Below are positions 6,515 through 13,359 of a DNA stretch of 13,422 nucleotides, piece by piece. A program made the position numbers and the translations under genes. Below the pieces are notes generated by a model. It was not told the origin of the DNA. It did no database searches and saw nothing but the letters and a program-made list of their open reading frames with translations. This DNA comes from Glaesserella sp041814905 (lineage in GTDB: Bacteria; Pseudomonadota; Gammaproteobacteria; Enterobacterales; Pasteurellaceae): NCBI RefSeq assembly GCF_041814905.1, contig NZ_JBGXYA010000077.1:1-13422 (forward strand), read 5' to 3'. The first letter of the stretch is position 1. Every line of letters begins with the position of its first letter.

Positions 6515-7399
6515 ATGACTCAAAATCGTAAATTTAAAACTATCGCGATAGTCGGTAAACCCCGCCACGATATTGCACTTGAAACACACTTAGCAGTTTA
6601 TAATTGGTTGAAAGACCGGCAATACAACGTGTTAGTGGAAAGCAAAATCGCTAATCAACTCGGCTTGCCAAATCCAATGAGTATTGCTGATATCGGTGAA
6701 TGGGCGGATTTAGTCATTGTGATCGGCGGTGACGGAAATATGCTTGGGATGGCACGCCAACTCGCGAAATATCGGGTACCGTTAATCGGTATTAACCGAG
6801 GCAACCTCGGATTTTTAACCGATATCGCCCCGCAAACTGCATTTGAGCAACTGCATAGCAGCCTTGAATGCGGCGAATTTATTATTGAAGATCGTTTCCT
6901 GTTAGATGCCAAAATTGAACAAAACGGAAAAGTGGTTGAGAAAAACAATGCATTGAACGAAGTGGTGGTGCATTCCAGCCAAATCGCTCGAACTATTGAT
7001 TTTGAAGTCTATATTGACGGCAAATTTGCTTTTTCACAACGCTCCGACGGTTTAATTATCTCAACGCCAACCGGTTCAACCGCTTATTCGCTTTCCGCCG
7101 GCGGTCCGATTTTAACCCCCAATATGAACGCTATGGCATTGGTTCCAATGAACCCTCACAGCCTATCATCCCGCCCGTTGGTAGTGGACGGCGACAGTGT
7201 CATTTCGCTGCGTTTTGCTAAATACAACCAACCGAATTTGGTCATCAGTTGTGACAGCCAACGTTTACTCCCGTTTGATACGGAAGATCGCATTATCGTA
7301 CAAAAAAGCCCGGACAAATTAAAACTATTACATTTAAAAGATTACAACTATTTCAATGTATTAGGTACAAAATTAGGCTGGCTAAGCAAATTATTCTAA
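6515..7399 (+). CDS. nadK: NAD kinase
   Basis: NadK phosphorylates the 2'-hydroxyl of NAD+ with ATP to give NADP+, the only route to NADP(H) in most bacteria; it is cytosolic and usually tetrameric. The 294-residue protein matches E. coli NadK (292) end to end. The glycine-rich GGDGN motif is at 71-75 with catalytic D73. NRGNLGFLTD is at 94-103 and NEVVVH from 148, contacting the nucleotide. The block SDGLIISTPTGSTAYS is at 177-192, and the C-terminus is LGTKLGWLSKLF. The ATG at 6515 is the only start consistent with homologues, but its ribosome site is poor (AGATAAATGCT before ATG, no GGAG), so expression may depend on A/T-rich unstructured leader. It is convergent with grxD across a perfect uptake-sequence hairpin. 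Confidence 0.97.
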   Translation: MTQNRKFKTIAIVGKPRHDIALETHLAVYNWLKDRQYNVLVESKIANQLGLPNPMSIADIGEWADLVIVIGGDGNMLGMARQLAKYRVPLIGINRGNLGFLTDIAPQTAFEQLHSSLECGEFIIEDRFLLDAKIEQNGKVVEKNNALNEVVVHSSQIARTIDFEVYIDGKFAFSQRSDGLIISTPTGSTAYSLSAGGPILTPNMNAMALVPMNPHSLSSRPLVVDGDSVISLRFAKYNQPNLVISCDSQRLLPFDTEDRIIVQKSPDKLKLLHLKDYNYFNVLGTKLGWLSKLF

Positions 7400-7407
7400 T
7401 CCACATA

Positions 7408-7456
7408 AACAAGCGGTCCGAATTTGCAAAAAATTTGCGAATTCGGACCGCTTGTT
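7408..7456. terminator. Bidirectional terminator made of two inverted uptake signal sequences
   Basis: Two perfect ACAAGCGGTC cores face each other (7409-7418 and 7446-7455). The pair forms a 17-base perfect stem (7408-7424 with 7440-7456), and the stem continues inside the loop as GCAAA/TTTGC. The hairpin lies between the convergent nadK and grxD genes and is flanked by A/T-rich sequence, so it can terminate both. Inverted uptake-sequence pairs acting as terminators are established in Pasteurellaceae and Neisseria. Confidence 0.88.
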
Positions 7457-7469
7457 ATTTCAAAAACGA

Positions 7470-7796
7470 TTATGCCGGATGTCTTGCAGCGACATCTTTT
7501 AATAACGCTTGTAACTCACCTTTTTGGAACATTTCCAACACGATATCACAACCGCCGATTAATTCACCTTCCACCCATAATTGCGGGAAAGTTGGCCAGT
7601 TTGCGTACTTCGGTAGCTCGGCACGAATATCCGGATTGGTTAAAATATCGACATAACCGAACGGCACTTGGCAGTTGATTACCGCTTCCACTGCACGAGC
7701 AGAGAAACCGCAAGACGGAAATTTCGGCGAACCTTTCATGTAAAGTAGAATTGGGTTTTCACTGATTTGTTTTTGAATTCTTTCGATGGTTTCCAT
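7470..7796 (-). CDS. grxD: Monothiol glutaredoxin Grx4
   Basis: Grx4 is a CGFS-type monothiol glutaredoxin that binds a glutathione-ligated [2Fe-2S] cluster in dimers or with BolA proteins and helps deliver clusters. The 108-residue protein has the active site CGFS at 29-32, after LLYMKGSPKFPS. The glutathione- and cluster-binding WPTFPQLW and GGCDIV segments follow. It is nearly identical in layout to E. coli GrxD, but the C-terminus is shorter (ends VAARHPA). I start at the ATG at 7796, with GAGGAT about 6 bases upstream, rather than in-frame ATGs further out, which would precede the ribosome site. It lies 22 bases after ettA on the same strand, so the two form an operon. The uptake-sequence hairpin at 7408-7456 ends it. 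Confidence 0.95.
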   Translation of the reverse strand: METIERIQKQISENPILLYMKGSPKFPSCGFSARAVEAVINCQVPFGYVDILTNPDIRAELPKYANWPTFPQLWVEGELIGGCDIVLEMFQKGELQALLKDVAARHPA

Positions 7797-7818
7797 TTTT
7801 ATCCTCATTAATTTAAAA

Positions 7819-9489
7819 TTACTTCGCAATACGCTTATATTTCATACGATGCGGTTGGGTTGCTTCTGCACCAAAGGTTTTCTTTTTCCACTCTTCGTAG
7901 TCTGAGAAGTTACCTTCGTAGAAAGTCACTTTACCTTCATCACCGTAATCTAAGATGTGGGTGGCGATACGGTCTAAGAACCAACGGTCGTGCGAGATAA
8001 CCATTGCACAGCCCGGGAACTCTAAGATCGCATTTTCTAACGCACGCAAGGTTTCTACATCAAGATCGTTAGTCGGTTCGTCTAATAATAAGACGTTTCC
8101 GCCTGCTTGTAACAATTTCGCAAGGTGTAAACGACCACGCTCACCGCCTGACAATTCGCCGACACGTTTTTGTTGATCCACACCTTTGAAGTTAAAGCGT
8201 CCGACATAGGCACGGCTTGGGATTTCAAAGTTACCGATAGTTAAAATATCTTGTCCGTTTGAGACTTCTTCCCAGACGGTTTTCTTGTCGTCCATGGCAT
8301 CACGGAACTGATCCACAGAGGCAAGTACCACGGTTTCACCCATTACGATTGAACCGCTATCCGGTTGCTCTTGACCTGAAAGCATACGGAATAGGGTTGA
8401 TTTACCGGCACCGTTCGGACCGATAATACCAACGATCGCCCCTTTTGGAATGCTGAAAGATAAATCATCAATTAAAGTGCGGTCACCATAAGATTTGGTG
8501 AGATTGTTCACTTCAATCACTTTATCCCCTAAGCGTGGACCAGGCGGAATAAAGAGTTCATTGGTTTCGTTACGTTTTTGATATTCGCCTGAGTTAAGCT
8601 CTTCAAAGCGTGCCATACGCGCTTTACTTTTCGCCTGACGACCTTTCGGATTTTGACGAACCCACTCTAACTCTTTCTCAATCGATTTTTGACGAGCGGA
8701 TTCTGCCGCTTGTTCTTGTGCTAAACGTTTCTCTTTTTGCTCTAACCAAGATGAGTAGTTACCTTCCCAAGGAATACCTTCACCACGGTCAAGCTCTAAG
8801 ATCCAACCAGCTACATTGTCTAAGAAGTAACGGTCGTGGGTAATTGCCACCACTGTGCCTTCATAGTCGTGTAAGAAACGCTCTAACCACGCCACAGACT
8901 CGGCGTCTAAGTGGTTGGTCGGTTCGTCTAATAACAACATATCCGGTTTTTCGAGCAATAAACGGCAAAGAGCCACACGACGGCGTTCGCCCCCTGAAAG
9001 ATGTTCGATTTTGGCGTCCCAATCCGGTAAACGTAACGCATCTGCCGCACGTTCTAACTGGTTATCCAAATTATGACCGTCGTGAGCTTGAATAATCGCT
9101 TCTAATTGAGCTTGTTCAGCCGCCAGTTTGTCGAAGTCCGCATTTTCATCAGCATAAGCCGCATAAACTTCATCTAAACGAGTGAGTGCATTTTTGACTT
9201 CTGAAACCGCTTCTTCAATGGCTTCACGCACGGTTTGCTGTGGCTCTAATTTTGGTTCTTGCGGAAGATAACCGATTTTGATCCCCGGTTGCGGACGAGC
9301 TTCACCTTCGATCTCTTTATCGATCCCGGCCATAATGCGTAATAAAGTCGACTTACCCGCACCGTTTAAACCAAGCACCCCGATTTTCGCACCGGGGAAG
9401 AAGCTTAATGAGATATTTTTTAAGATATGACGCTTCGGCGGAACCACTTTTCCGACTCGATGCATCGTGTAAACAAATTGCGTGGACAT
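7819..9489 (-). CDS. ettA: ABC-F energy-dependent translational throttle protein EttA
   Basis: EttA binds the ribosomal E site and, depending on the ATP/ADP ratio, gates the first elongation step, so translation slows when energy is low. The 556-residue product aligns with E. coli EttA (555) throughout. Walker A GLNGAGKS is at 40-47. An inserted 'arm' of about residues 95-140 is characteristic of EttA. LSGGE is at 164-168 and LLLDEPTNHLD at 185-195 with catalytic E189. A basic P-site-interaction motif linker (KSKARMARFEELNS) precedes the second cassette, with GPNGAGKS at 357-364, LSGGE from 446 and catalytic E471. The C-terminus RMKYKRIAK is conserved. The ATG at 9489 has AAGGA at a good distance; an upstream in-frame ATG at 9510 would add seven unconserved residues. 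grxD follows. Confidence 0.97.
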   Translation of the reverse strand: MSTQFVYTMHRVGKVVPPKRHILKNISLSFFPGAKIGVLGLNGAGKSTLLRIMAGIDKEIEGEARPQPGIKIGYLPQEPKLEPQQTVREAIEEAVSEVKNALTRLDEVYAAYADENADFDKLAAEQAQLEAIIQAHDGHNLDNQLERAADALRLPDWDAKIEHLSGGERRRVALCRLLLEKPDMLLLDEPTNHLDAESVAWLERFLHDYEGTVVAITHDRYFLDNVAGWILELDRGEGIPWEGNYSSWLEQKEKRLAQEQAAESARQKSIEKELEWVRQNPKGRQAKSKARMARFEELNSGEYQKRNETNELFIPPGPRLGDKVIEVNNLTKSYGDRTLIDDLSFSIPKGAIVGIIGPNGAGKSTLFRMLSGQEQPDSGSIVMGETVVLASVDQFRDAMDDKKTVWEEVSNGQDILTIGNFEIPSRAYVGRFNFKGVDQQKRVGELSGGERGRLHLAKLLQAGGNVLLLDEPTNDLDVETLRALENAILEFPGCAMVISHDRWFLDRIATHILDYGDEGKVTFYEGNFSDYEEWKKKTFGAEATQPHRMKYKRIAK

Positions 9490-9521
9490 AGATATTCCTT
9501 TTCTGACCAAAAATCGGAAGT

Positions 9522-9550
9522 ATTTTACTTGAAATTACAGTGAGTGGGAA
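9522..9550 (-). promoter_or_regulatory. Possible ettA-grxD promoter
   Basis: On the minus strand TTCCCA (9545-9550) and TAAAAT (9522-9527) are separated by 17 bases and match consensus at four and five of six positions. They lie about 33 bases before the ettA start codon and downstream of the purD terminator hairpin, where a promoter for ettA is needed. Confidence 0.4.
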
Positions 9551-9560
9551 TCTGAAAACA

Positions 9561-9618
9561 ACAAGCGGTCTGATTTCAACGGAAATTTGCAAATTTCATC
9601 GAAAATCGGACCGCTTGT
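9561..9618. terminator. purD terminator built from inverted uptake signal sequences
   Basis: ACAAGCGGTC at 9561-9570 faces GACCGCTTGT at 9609-9618. The 16-base arms 9561-9576 and 9603-9618 pair with one G-T wobble. The loop holds a separate perfect 16-base palindrome (9582-9597, GAAATTT-GC-AAATTTC). Located 14 bases after the purD stop, it separates purD from the ettA promoter. Confidence 0.78.
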
Positions 9619-9631
9619 AAATGAAGAGCCG

Positions 9632-10918
9632 CTATGCCCGCTCTCTCGCTACCGCGCGATAGCCGATGTCACGTCGATAAAAACGGCCTTGCCACTGAAT
9701 CTGTTCGGCAAGTTTTAACGCTTTTTGTTGGGCTTCCAATACGTTAGGACCTAACGCTGTAGCACACAGTACCCGACCGCCGTTTGTTACAAGCTTGCCG
9801 TTTTGCTGTTCAACACCGGCTAAGAAGACTTTTTCACCCGGCTGAGGCGCTGTCGGTATGCCACTGATTTCATCGCCTTTGCGATAATCGCCCGGGTAGC
9901 CTTCTGCCGCCAATACAATCCCCAATGCGGCCTGTTCACACCACTGAGATTGTATTTCATCTAATTTGCCATCGCACGCTTTCAGGCAAAGTTCGACTAA
10001 ATCGGATTGCAAACGCAACATGATCGGTTGAGTTTCAGGATCGCCGAAACGACAGTTGAATTCAATCACTTTCGGTTGACCGTTCGGCATGATCATCAAA
10101 CCGGCATAGAGAAACCCCGTATATTCGTTATGTTCAGCCGCCATACCACGTACGGTCGGGTAAATAATTTCCTCCATGACGCGTTGGTGAATCTCCGTGG
10201 TCACCACCGGTGCCGGTGAATAGGCGCCCATTCCGCCCGTATTTAAGCCTCTATCGCCTTCGCCGACCCGTTTGTGATCTTGGCTGGTTGCCATCGGTTC
10301 GACATGCTTACCGTCAACCATAACAATAAAACTCGCTTCTTCACCGTCGAGAAATTCTTCAATCACGACTCGGCTACCGGCTTTGCCGAACGCATTGCCC
10401 GAAAGCATATCTTTTACCGCGTCTTCCGCTTCGTTCAACGTCATCGCGACAATCACACCTTTACCGGCGGCTAAGCCGTCGGCTTTGATCACAATCGGCG
10501 CACCTTTTTGACGTAAGTAAGCTAACGCCGGTTCCACCTCGGTAAAGTTTTGATATTCCGCCGTCGGAATATGATGACGGGCGAGGAAATCTTTCGTAAA
10601 CGCTTTTGAACCTTCCAATTGTGCGGCGGCTTGAGTCGGCCCGAAAATGGTGAGTCCTGCGGCGCGAAACGCATCGACCACCCCGATAACTAACGGCGCT
10701 TCAGGACCGACAATGGTTAAGCCAATATCGTTTTCTTTGGCAAAGGAGACTAACGCGGCAATATCCGTTGCAGCAACGGCAATATTTTCAATCCCCTTTT
10801 CAAGAGCTGTTCCCGCATTACCCGGCGCCACAAAAACCTTATCCGCCAAAGGCGATTGACGTGCTTTCCACGCTAAAGCGTGTTCACGACCACCATTACC
10901 GATAATTAAAATGTTCAT
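9632..10918 (-). CDS. purD: Phosphoribosylamine-glycine ligase (GAR synthetase)
   Basis: PurD joins 5-phosphoribosylamine to glycine using ATP, giving glycinamide ribonucleotide, the second step of purine synthesis. It is a cytosolic ATP-grasp enzyme. The 428-residue protein has the N-terminal IIGNGGREHALAW, the ATP-binding loop KADGLAAGKGV at 145-155, the family signature RFGDPETQ at 290-297 with metal-binding E286 and N288 before it, and the usual C-terminal domain. Length matches E. coli PurD (429). The ATG at 10918 follows GAGG with good spacing. It is not next to purH here, unlike the enterobacterial purHD operon, and has its own PurR-controlled promoter and terminator. Confidence 0.97.
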   Translation of the reverse strand: MNILIIGNGGREHALAWKARQSPLADKVFVAPGNAGTALEKGIENIAVAATDIAALVSFAKENDIGLTIVGPEAPLVIGVVDAFRAAGLTIFGPTQAAAQLEGSKAFTKDFLARHHIPTAEYQNFTEVEPALAYLRQKGAPIVIKADGLAAGKGVIVAMTLNEAEDAVKDMLSGNAFGKAGSRVVIEEFLDGEEASFIVMVDGKHVEPMATSQDHKRVGEGDRGLNTGGMGAYSPAPVVTTEIHQRVMEEIIYPTVRGMAAEHNEYTGFLYAGLMIMPNGQPKVIEFNCRFGDPETQPIMLRLQSDLVELCLKACDGKLDEIQSQWCEQAALGIVLAAEGYPGDYRKGDEISGIPTAPQPGEKVFLAGVEQQNGKLVTNGGRVLCATALGPNVLEAQQKALKLAEQIQWQGRFYRRDIGYRAVARERA

Positions 10919-10978
10919 TCGAATTCCTCATGAGTTTGAATAGACGATTTCGCAATTTGCAAAATATTGAAGATAACC

Positions 10979-10988
10979 GACCGCTTGC
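10979..10988 (-). repeat. Degenerate uptake signal sequence in the purD leader
   Basis: GACCGCTTGC reads GCAAGCGGTC on the minus strand, one base from the Apl core, with an AT-rich tail (TTATCTTCAATATTTTGC). It lies in the presumed untranslated leader of purD, next to the PurR box. Confidence 0.55.
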
Positions 10989-10994
10989 CAAGCG

Positions 10995-11010
10995 ACGCAA
11001 ACGGTTGCGT
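10995..11010. promoter_or_regulatory. PurR operator of purD
   Basis: ACGCAAACGGTTGCGT is a near-perfect 16-base palindrome that matches the PurR box consensus (ACGCAAACGTTTNCGT type). It lies directly downstream of the purD -10 hexamer, a position where bound PurR with hypoxanthine or guanine as corepressor would block transcription. The nudC promoter lies about 60 bases away, so a shared effect is possible but not shown. Confidence 0.87.
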
Positions 11011-11016
11011 ATTCTA
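11011..11016 (-). promoter_or_regulatory. purD -10 hexamer
   Basis: TAGAAT on the minus strand (five of six to TATAAT) abuts the PurR box. No good -35 is visible; the region at the expected distance reads TTTTAG, and part of it is the perfect dyad at 11016-11032. It predicts a leader of about 85 bases. Confidence 0.5.
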
Positions 11017-11032
11017 CCGAATTTCATTCGGT
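11016..11032. repeat. Perfect 7-base inverted repeat in the purD-nudC promoter region
   Basis: ACCGAAT and ATTCGGT flank TTC. The dyad occupies the spacer just upstream of the purD -10. It could be an operator for another regulator or chance; on neither strand is it followed by a T run, so it is not a terminator. Confidence 0.4.
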
Positions 11033-11068
11033 TCTAAAAGAAAAAAACCAATCGGGTTGTTTTTAGCT

Positions 11069-11074
11069 TATAAT
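11069..11074 (+). promoter_or_regulatory. nudC -10 hexamer
   Basis: A perfect TATAAT is present 32 bases before the nudC start at 11106. No recognisable -35 is found 16-18 bases upstream (region near AACCAA), and TTGTTT at 11057 is too close to serve. Confidence 0.5.
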
Positions 11075-11105
11075 TCGTCCATATTGACTTATTAAAGGTA
11101 TGCTT

Positions 11106-11870
11106 ATGAATCCCCAAGGTTATTGGATTGTCGTCCGTGATTTTGACCTCTCTCTCATTGATAACGAAATCCCGTTCGGTGAAGCAAACCAATTCGGTTT
11201 GGAAAACCGTTCCGCCATTGAAATCGGCACATACCGCCAACATGCGGTCTTTTTAGTTCACGCCGATGAACGCGATCAACAACGTGAATTCGTGAATTTG
11301 CGCTCTCAATTATATCGGGAGGAAACCTTGCGAAATTTATTGCACCGTGCGGTGTCTTTAAATCATTTTCTGAGTACGCATCGTTACTGCGGTCAATGTG
11401 CGACACCGTTTGAGATGGCATCGAACGAATTTGCACTGCATTGCCCGAATTGCGGTAACCGCACTTATCCGACTATCAGCCCGTCAATCATTGTTGCGGT
11501 CAGACGCGGCAGACAAATTTTATTGGCAAACCACCTTCGCCATAAAGGCACGATTTATACTACCCTTGCCGGTTTCGCCGAAGCGGGGGAAACCGTTGAA
11601 AACGCCGTACACCGTGAAGTGTGGGAAGAGAGCAAAATTAAGATTAAAAATATTCGTTACTTCGGCAGCCAACCGTGGGCGTTTCCGAATTCACTGATGC
11701 TGGGTTTTTTGGCTGATTACGACAGCGGTGAAATCGAATTGCAGGAAGAAGAGATCTTCGATGCCCGATGGTTTGATTGCGATGAACCTTTACCGGAACT
11801 GCCGCCGAAAGGGACTATTGCGTTACGCTTAATTCAAGCGACATTGGATATCTGTAAGAAAGACGAGTAG
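11106..11870 (+). CDS. nudC: NAD(H) pyrophosphatase / NAD-cap RNA hydrolase NudC
   Basis: NudC hydrolyses NADH or NAD+ to NMN(H) and AMP, and in E. coli removes NAD caps from RNA 5' ends. The 254-residue protein has a degenerate N-terminal domain, a four-cysteine zinc knuckle (C95, C98, C113, C116), and the Nudix box at 156-178 with G156, E162, R170, E171, E174 and E175. The NADH-pyrophosphatase hallmark SQPWAFPNSLM is at 188-198. The conserved Nudix-box glycine is replaced by K177 (EESKIKI, against EESGIKV in E. coli). I start at the ATG at 11106, since AAAGG at 11094-11098 is 7 bases away; the ATG at 11100 is only one base from it. The gene is divergent from purD and ends at the strong terminator shared with rplI. 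Confidence 0.93.
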   Translation: MNPQGYWIVVRDFDLSLIDNEIPFGEANQFGLENRSAIEIGTYRQHAVFLVHADERDQQREFVNLRSQLYREETLRNLLHRAVSLNHFLSTHRYCGQCATPFEMASNEFALHCPNCGNRTYPTISPSIIVAVRRGRQILLANHLRHKGTIYTTLAGFAEAGETVENAVHREVWEESKIKIKNIRYFGSQPWAFPNSLMLGFLADYDSGEIELQEEEIFDARWFDCDEPLPELPPKGTIALRLIQATLDICKKDE

Positions 11871-11906
11871 TATTTTTCTTATTGGCGTTAAATCAATTTA
11901 AAGCAA

Positions 11907-11937
11907 AAAAATACCCGGCAATTCGCCGGGTATTTTT
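11907..11937. terminator. Bidirectional rho-independent terminator between nudC and rplI
   Basis: A perfect 13-base stem (11907-11919 with 11925-11937) has a GC core, ACCCGGC/GCCGGGT, and a five-base AATTC loop. It carries five T residues on the 3' side on the plus strand and a run of seven A (T on the minus strand) on the other. It serves both the plus-strand nudC and the minus-strand rpsF-rplI operon. Confidence 0.95.
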
Positions 11938-11950
11938 ACTCATCTTTCGA

Positions 11951-12400
11951 TTATTCTGTAACTACGTTGATAGTTACTACTGCATTGACTTCAGCGTGTA
12001 AGTGTAATTTCACTTCGTGTTCGCCGATAGTTCGTAATGCACCTTCCGGTAAACGCACTTCAGATTTAGTCACGGCTACGCCTGCTGCAGATACGGCTTC
12101 AGCAATATCGCGCGCACCGACAGAACCGAATAAACGACCGTCATCACCTGCTTTAGAAGTGATTACGATTGCTGCTAAGTTAGCGATTGCTGCTGCACGA
12201 GCTTGTGCTGCAGATAATGCTTCTGCTGCTTTTGCTTCTAATTCTGCACGACGAGCTTCAAAGTGAGCAATGTTTGCTGCAGTTGCCATAACTGCTTTAC
12301 CTTGTGGGATTAAGTAGTTACGAGCAAAACCTGCTTTAACAGTTACTTGGTCACCAACAGTACCAAGTTGAGCAACTTTGTCTAATAAAATAACTTGCAT
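11951..12400 (-). CDS. rplI: 50S ribosomal protein bL9
   Basis: bL9 binds 23S rRNA near the L1 stalk with its N-terminal domain and extends a long helix to a C-terminal domain; it limits frameshifting and bypassing. The 149-residue protein has the same length as E. coli bL9. It has the conserved N-terminal MQVILLDKVAQLGTVGDQV, then VKAGFARNYLIPQGKA, the connecting helix (about 41-75, rich in A and E) and a C-terminal domain with DDGRLFGSV. It is the last gene of the rpsF-priB-rpsR-rplI operon, 18 bases after rpsR, with ribosome site GAGAGGA. The terminator at 11907-11937 follows closely. Confidence 0.98.
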   Translation of the reverse strand: MQVILLDKVAQLGTVGDQVTVKAGFARNYLIPQGKAVMATAANIAHFEARRAELEAKAAEALSAAQARAAAIANLAAIVITSKAGDDGRLFGSVGARDIAEAVSAAGVAVTKSEVRLPEGALRTIGEHEVKLHLHAEVNAVVTINVVTE

Positions 12401-12418
12401 TGTACTCTTCCTCTCTTA

Positions 12419-12646
12419 TTACTGATGGTTGTCAGTGTATGGAAGTAACGCAAGGTAGCGAGCGCGTTTGATTGCACGAGCTAATTGACGTTGATACTTC
12501 GCACGAGTACCTGTGATACGGCTTGGAACAATTTTGCCGCTTTCTGAAATATAGTTCTTTAATGTAGCGATATCTTTGTAATCGATTTCAACAACATTTT
12601 CCGCTGTGAAACGGCAGAACTTACGACGACGGAAATAACGTGCCAT
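12419..12646 (-). CDS. rpsR: 30S ribosomal protein bS18
   Basis: bS18 binds with bS6 on the platform of the 30S subunit. The 75-residue basic protein has the conserved FRRRKFCRF start, then IDYKDIATLKNYISESGKIVPSR and the RNA-binding TGTRAKYQRQLARAIKRAR; length equals E. coli S18. A strong AGGAGAA ribosome site lies 8 bases before the ATG, in the 11-base gap after priB. The bS6:bS18 complex probably also regulates this operon through the leader at the right edge of the window. Confidence 0.98.
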   Translation of the reverse strand: MARYFRRRKFCRFTAENVVEIDYKDIATLKNYISESGKIVPSRITGTRAKYQRQLARAIKRARYLALLPYTDNHQ

Positions 12647-12657
12647 TTTGGCTTCTC

Positions 12658-12984
12658 CTAATCTATAAATTCAATCTGTTCGGTGTGTAAGACTAATTGA
12701 TTTAAACCGTTGTAGTCTTTGTGAGTATGGATAAATCCTTTTACTCGAACTTTCCCACCGACCTTCATTTGTTGGGTTATAAAACTAAATTGATTGCCTG
12801 CTAAAACCACTTGGATTTTACACCACGCTTGGCGTTCTAAATTCACTTCTTTTTTCACTGAACGATGTTCTAAGTAAAAAGAGTAAGTTGGAATACCTAT
12901 CGGGCTTAGGCTTTGTTTAATCGTTGTCGCGACAGTACCGCTTAAGATTAAACAGTTATCAATAGACGAATTACTCGTCTGCAT
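12658..12984 (-). CDS. priB: Primosomal replication protein N (PriB)
   Basis: PriB is a dimeric OB-fold protein that binds single-stranded DNA and PriA and helps load DnaB at stalled forks. The 108-residue product has the conserved SGTV near residue 15, SPIGIP followed by SFYLEHRS (27-42), the RQAWCKIQVV strand, and the C-terminal LVLHTEQIEFID shared with E. coli and Haemophilus PriB. I start at the ATG at 12984, giving the Haemophilus length; a TTG at 12996 would add four residues. The start overlaps the end of rpsF by 14 bases, with GAAG a few bases before it inside rpsF, so translation is probably coupled to bS6 synthesis. The rest of the sequence is fairly diverged from E. coli. Confidence 0.93.
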   Translation of the reverse strand: MQTSNSSIDNCLILSGTVATTIKQSLSPIGIPTYSFYLEHRSVKKEVNLERQAWCKIQVVLAGNQFSFITQQMKVGGKVRVKGFIHTHKDYNGLNQLVLHTEQIEFID

Positions 12985-13354
12985 CCTCAGCTTCAATTTC
13001 TACTTCTACAACAGATTCCGGCGCTCTGCGCTCATCTTTTGCTTTCACCATTGGTGATGCTTCAGTAACTGCTGATTTAGTGTGAACGATTAAGTTACGA
13101 AGAACGGCATCGTTGTAACGGAAGTTAGTTTCTAACTCATCGATTACGCTTTGAGGCGCTTCTACATTCATTAACACATAATGTGCTTTGTGAAGTTTGT
13201 TGATTGGGTAGGCTAATTGACGACGACCCCAATCTTCTAAGCGATGAACTTGACCGCCTGCTTCTGTAACAGAAGCGGTATAACGCTCAATCATACCAGG
13301 TACTTGTTCGCTTTGGTCCGGGTGAACCATAAAAACGATTTCGTAGTGACGCAT
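12971..13354 (-). CDS. rpsF: 30S ribosomal protein bS6
   Basis: bS6 pairs with bS18 on the 30S platform. The 127-residue protein starts MRHYEIVFMVHPDQSEQVPG and has the conserved GRRQLAYPINKLHKAHYVLM core and FRYNDAVLR. It ends with an acidic tail (EVEIEAEDADE). In E. coli the tail of S6 is extended with glutamates by RimK; whether that happens with this DE terminus is unknown. The ATG at 13354 has AAGGAT as ribosome site 6 bases upstream, and this site can pair with the start of the leader (see the leader entry). It is the first gene of the operon; its promoter lies beyond the right edge. Confidence 0.97.
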   Translation of the reverse strand: MRHYEIVFMVHPDQSEQVPGMIERYTASVTEAGGQVHRLEDWGRRQLAYPINKLHKAHYVLMNVEAPQSVIDELETNFRYNDAVLRNLIVHTKSAVTEASPMVKAKDERRAPESVVEVEIEAEDADE

Positions 13355-13359
13355 TGTCG

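Noticed and set aside
8702..8713. Further uptake signal sequence in ettA
   Set aside because: The minus-strand ACAAGCGGCA shares only eight core bases and lacks a clear AT-rich tail; it may be chance codon use.
11040..11064. A-rich to T-rich imperfect hairpin before nudC (AAAAACC...GGTTGTTTTT)
   Set aside because: It is terminator-like, but the stem is mostly A-T with a bulged G, and no gene ends upstream of it, since purD and nudC diverge.
11398..11697. 99-codon open frame on the plus strand
   Set aside because: It is an alternative frame inside nudC, which has the full Nudix and zinc motifs.
11967..12266. 99-codon open frame on the plus strand
   Set aside because: It is antisense to rplI and is rich in A, S and T as expected for a mirror of the alanine-rich bL9 helix.
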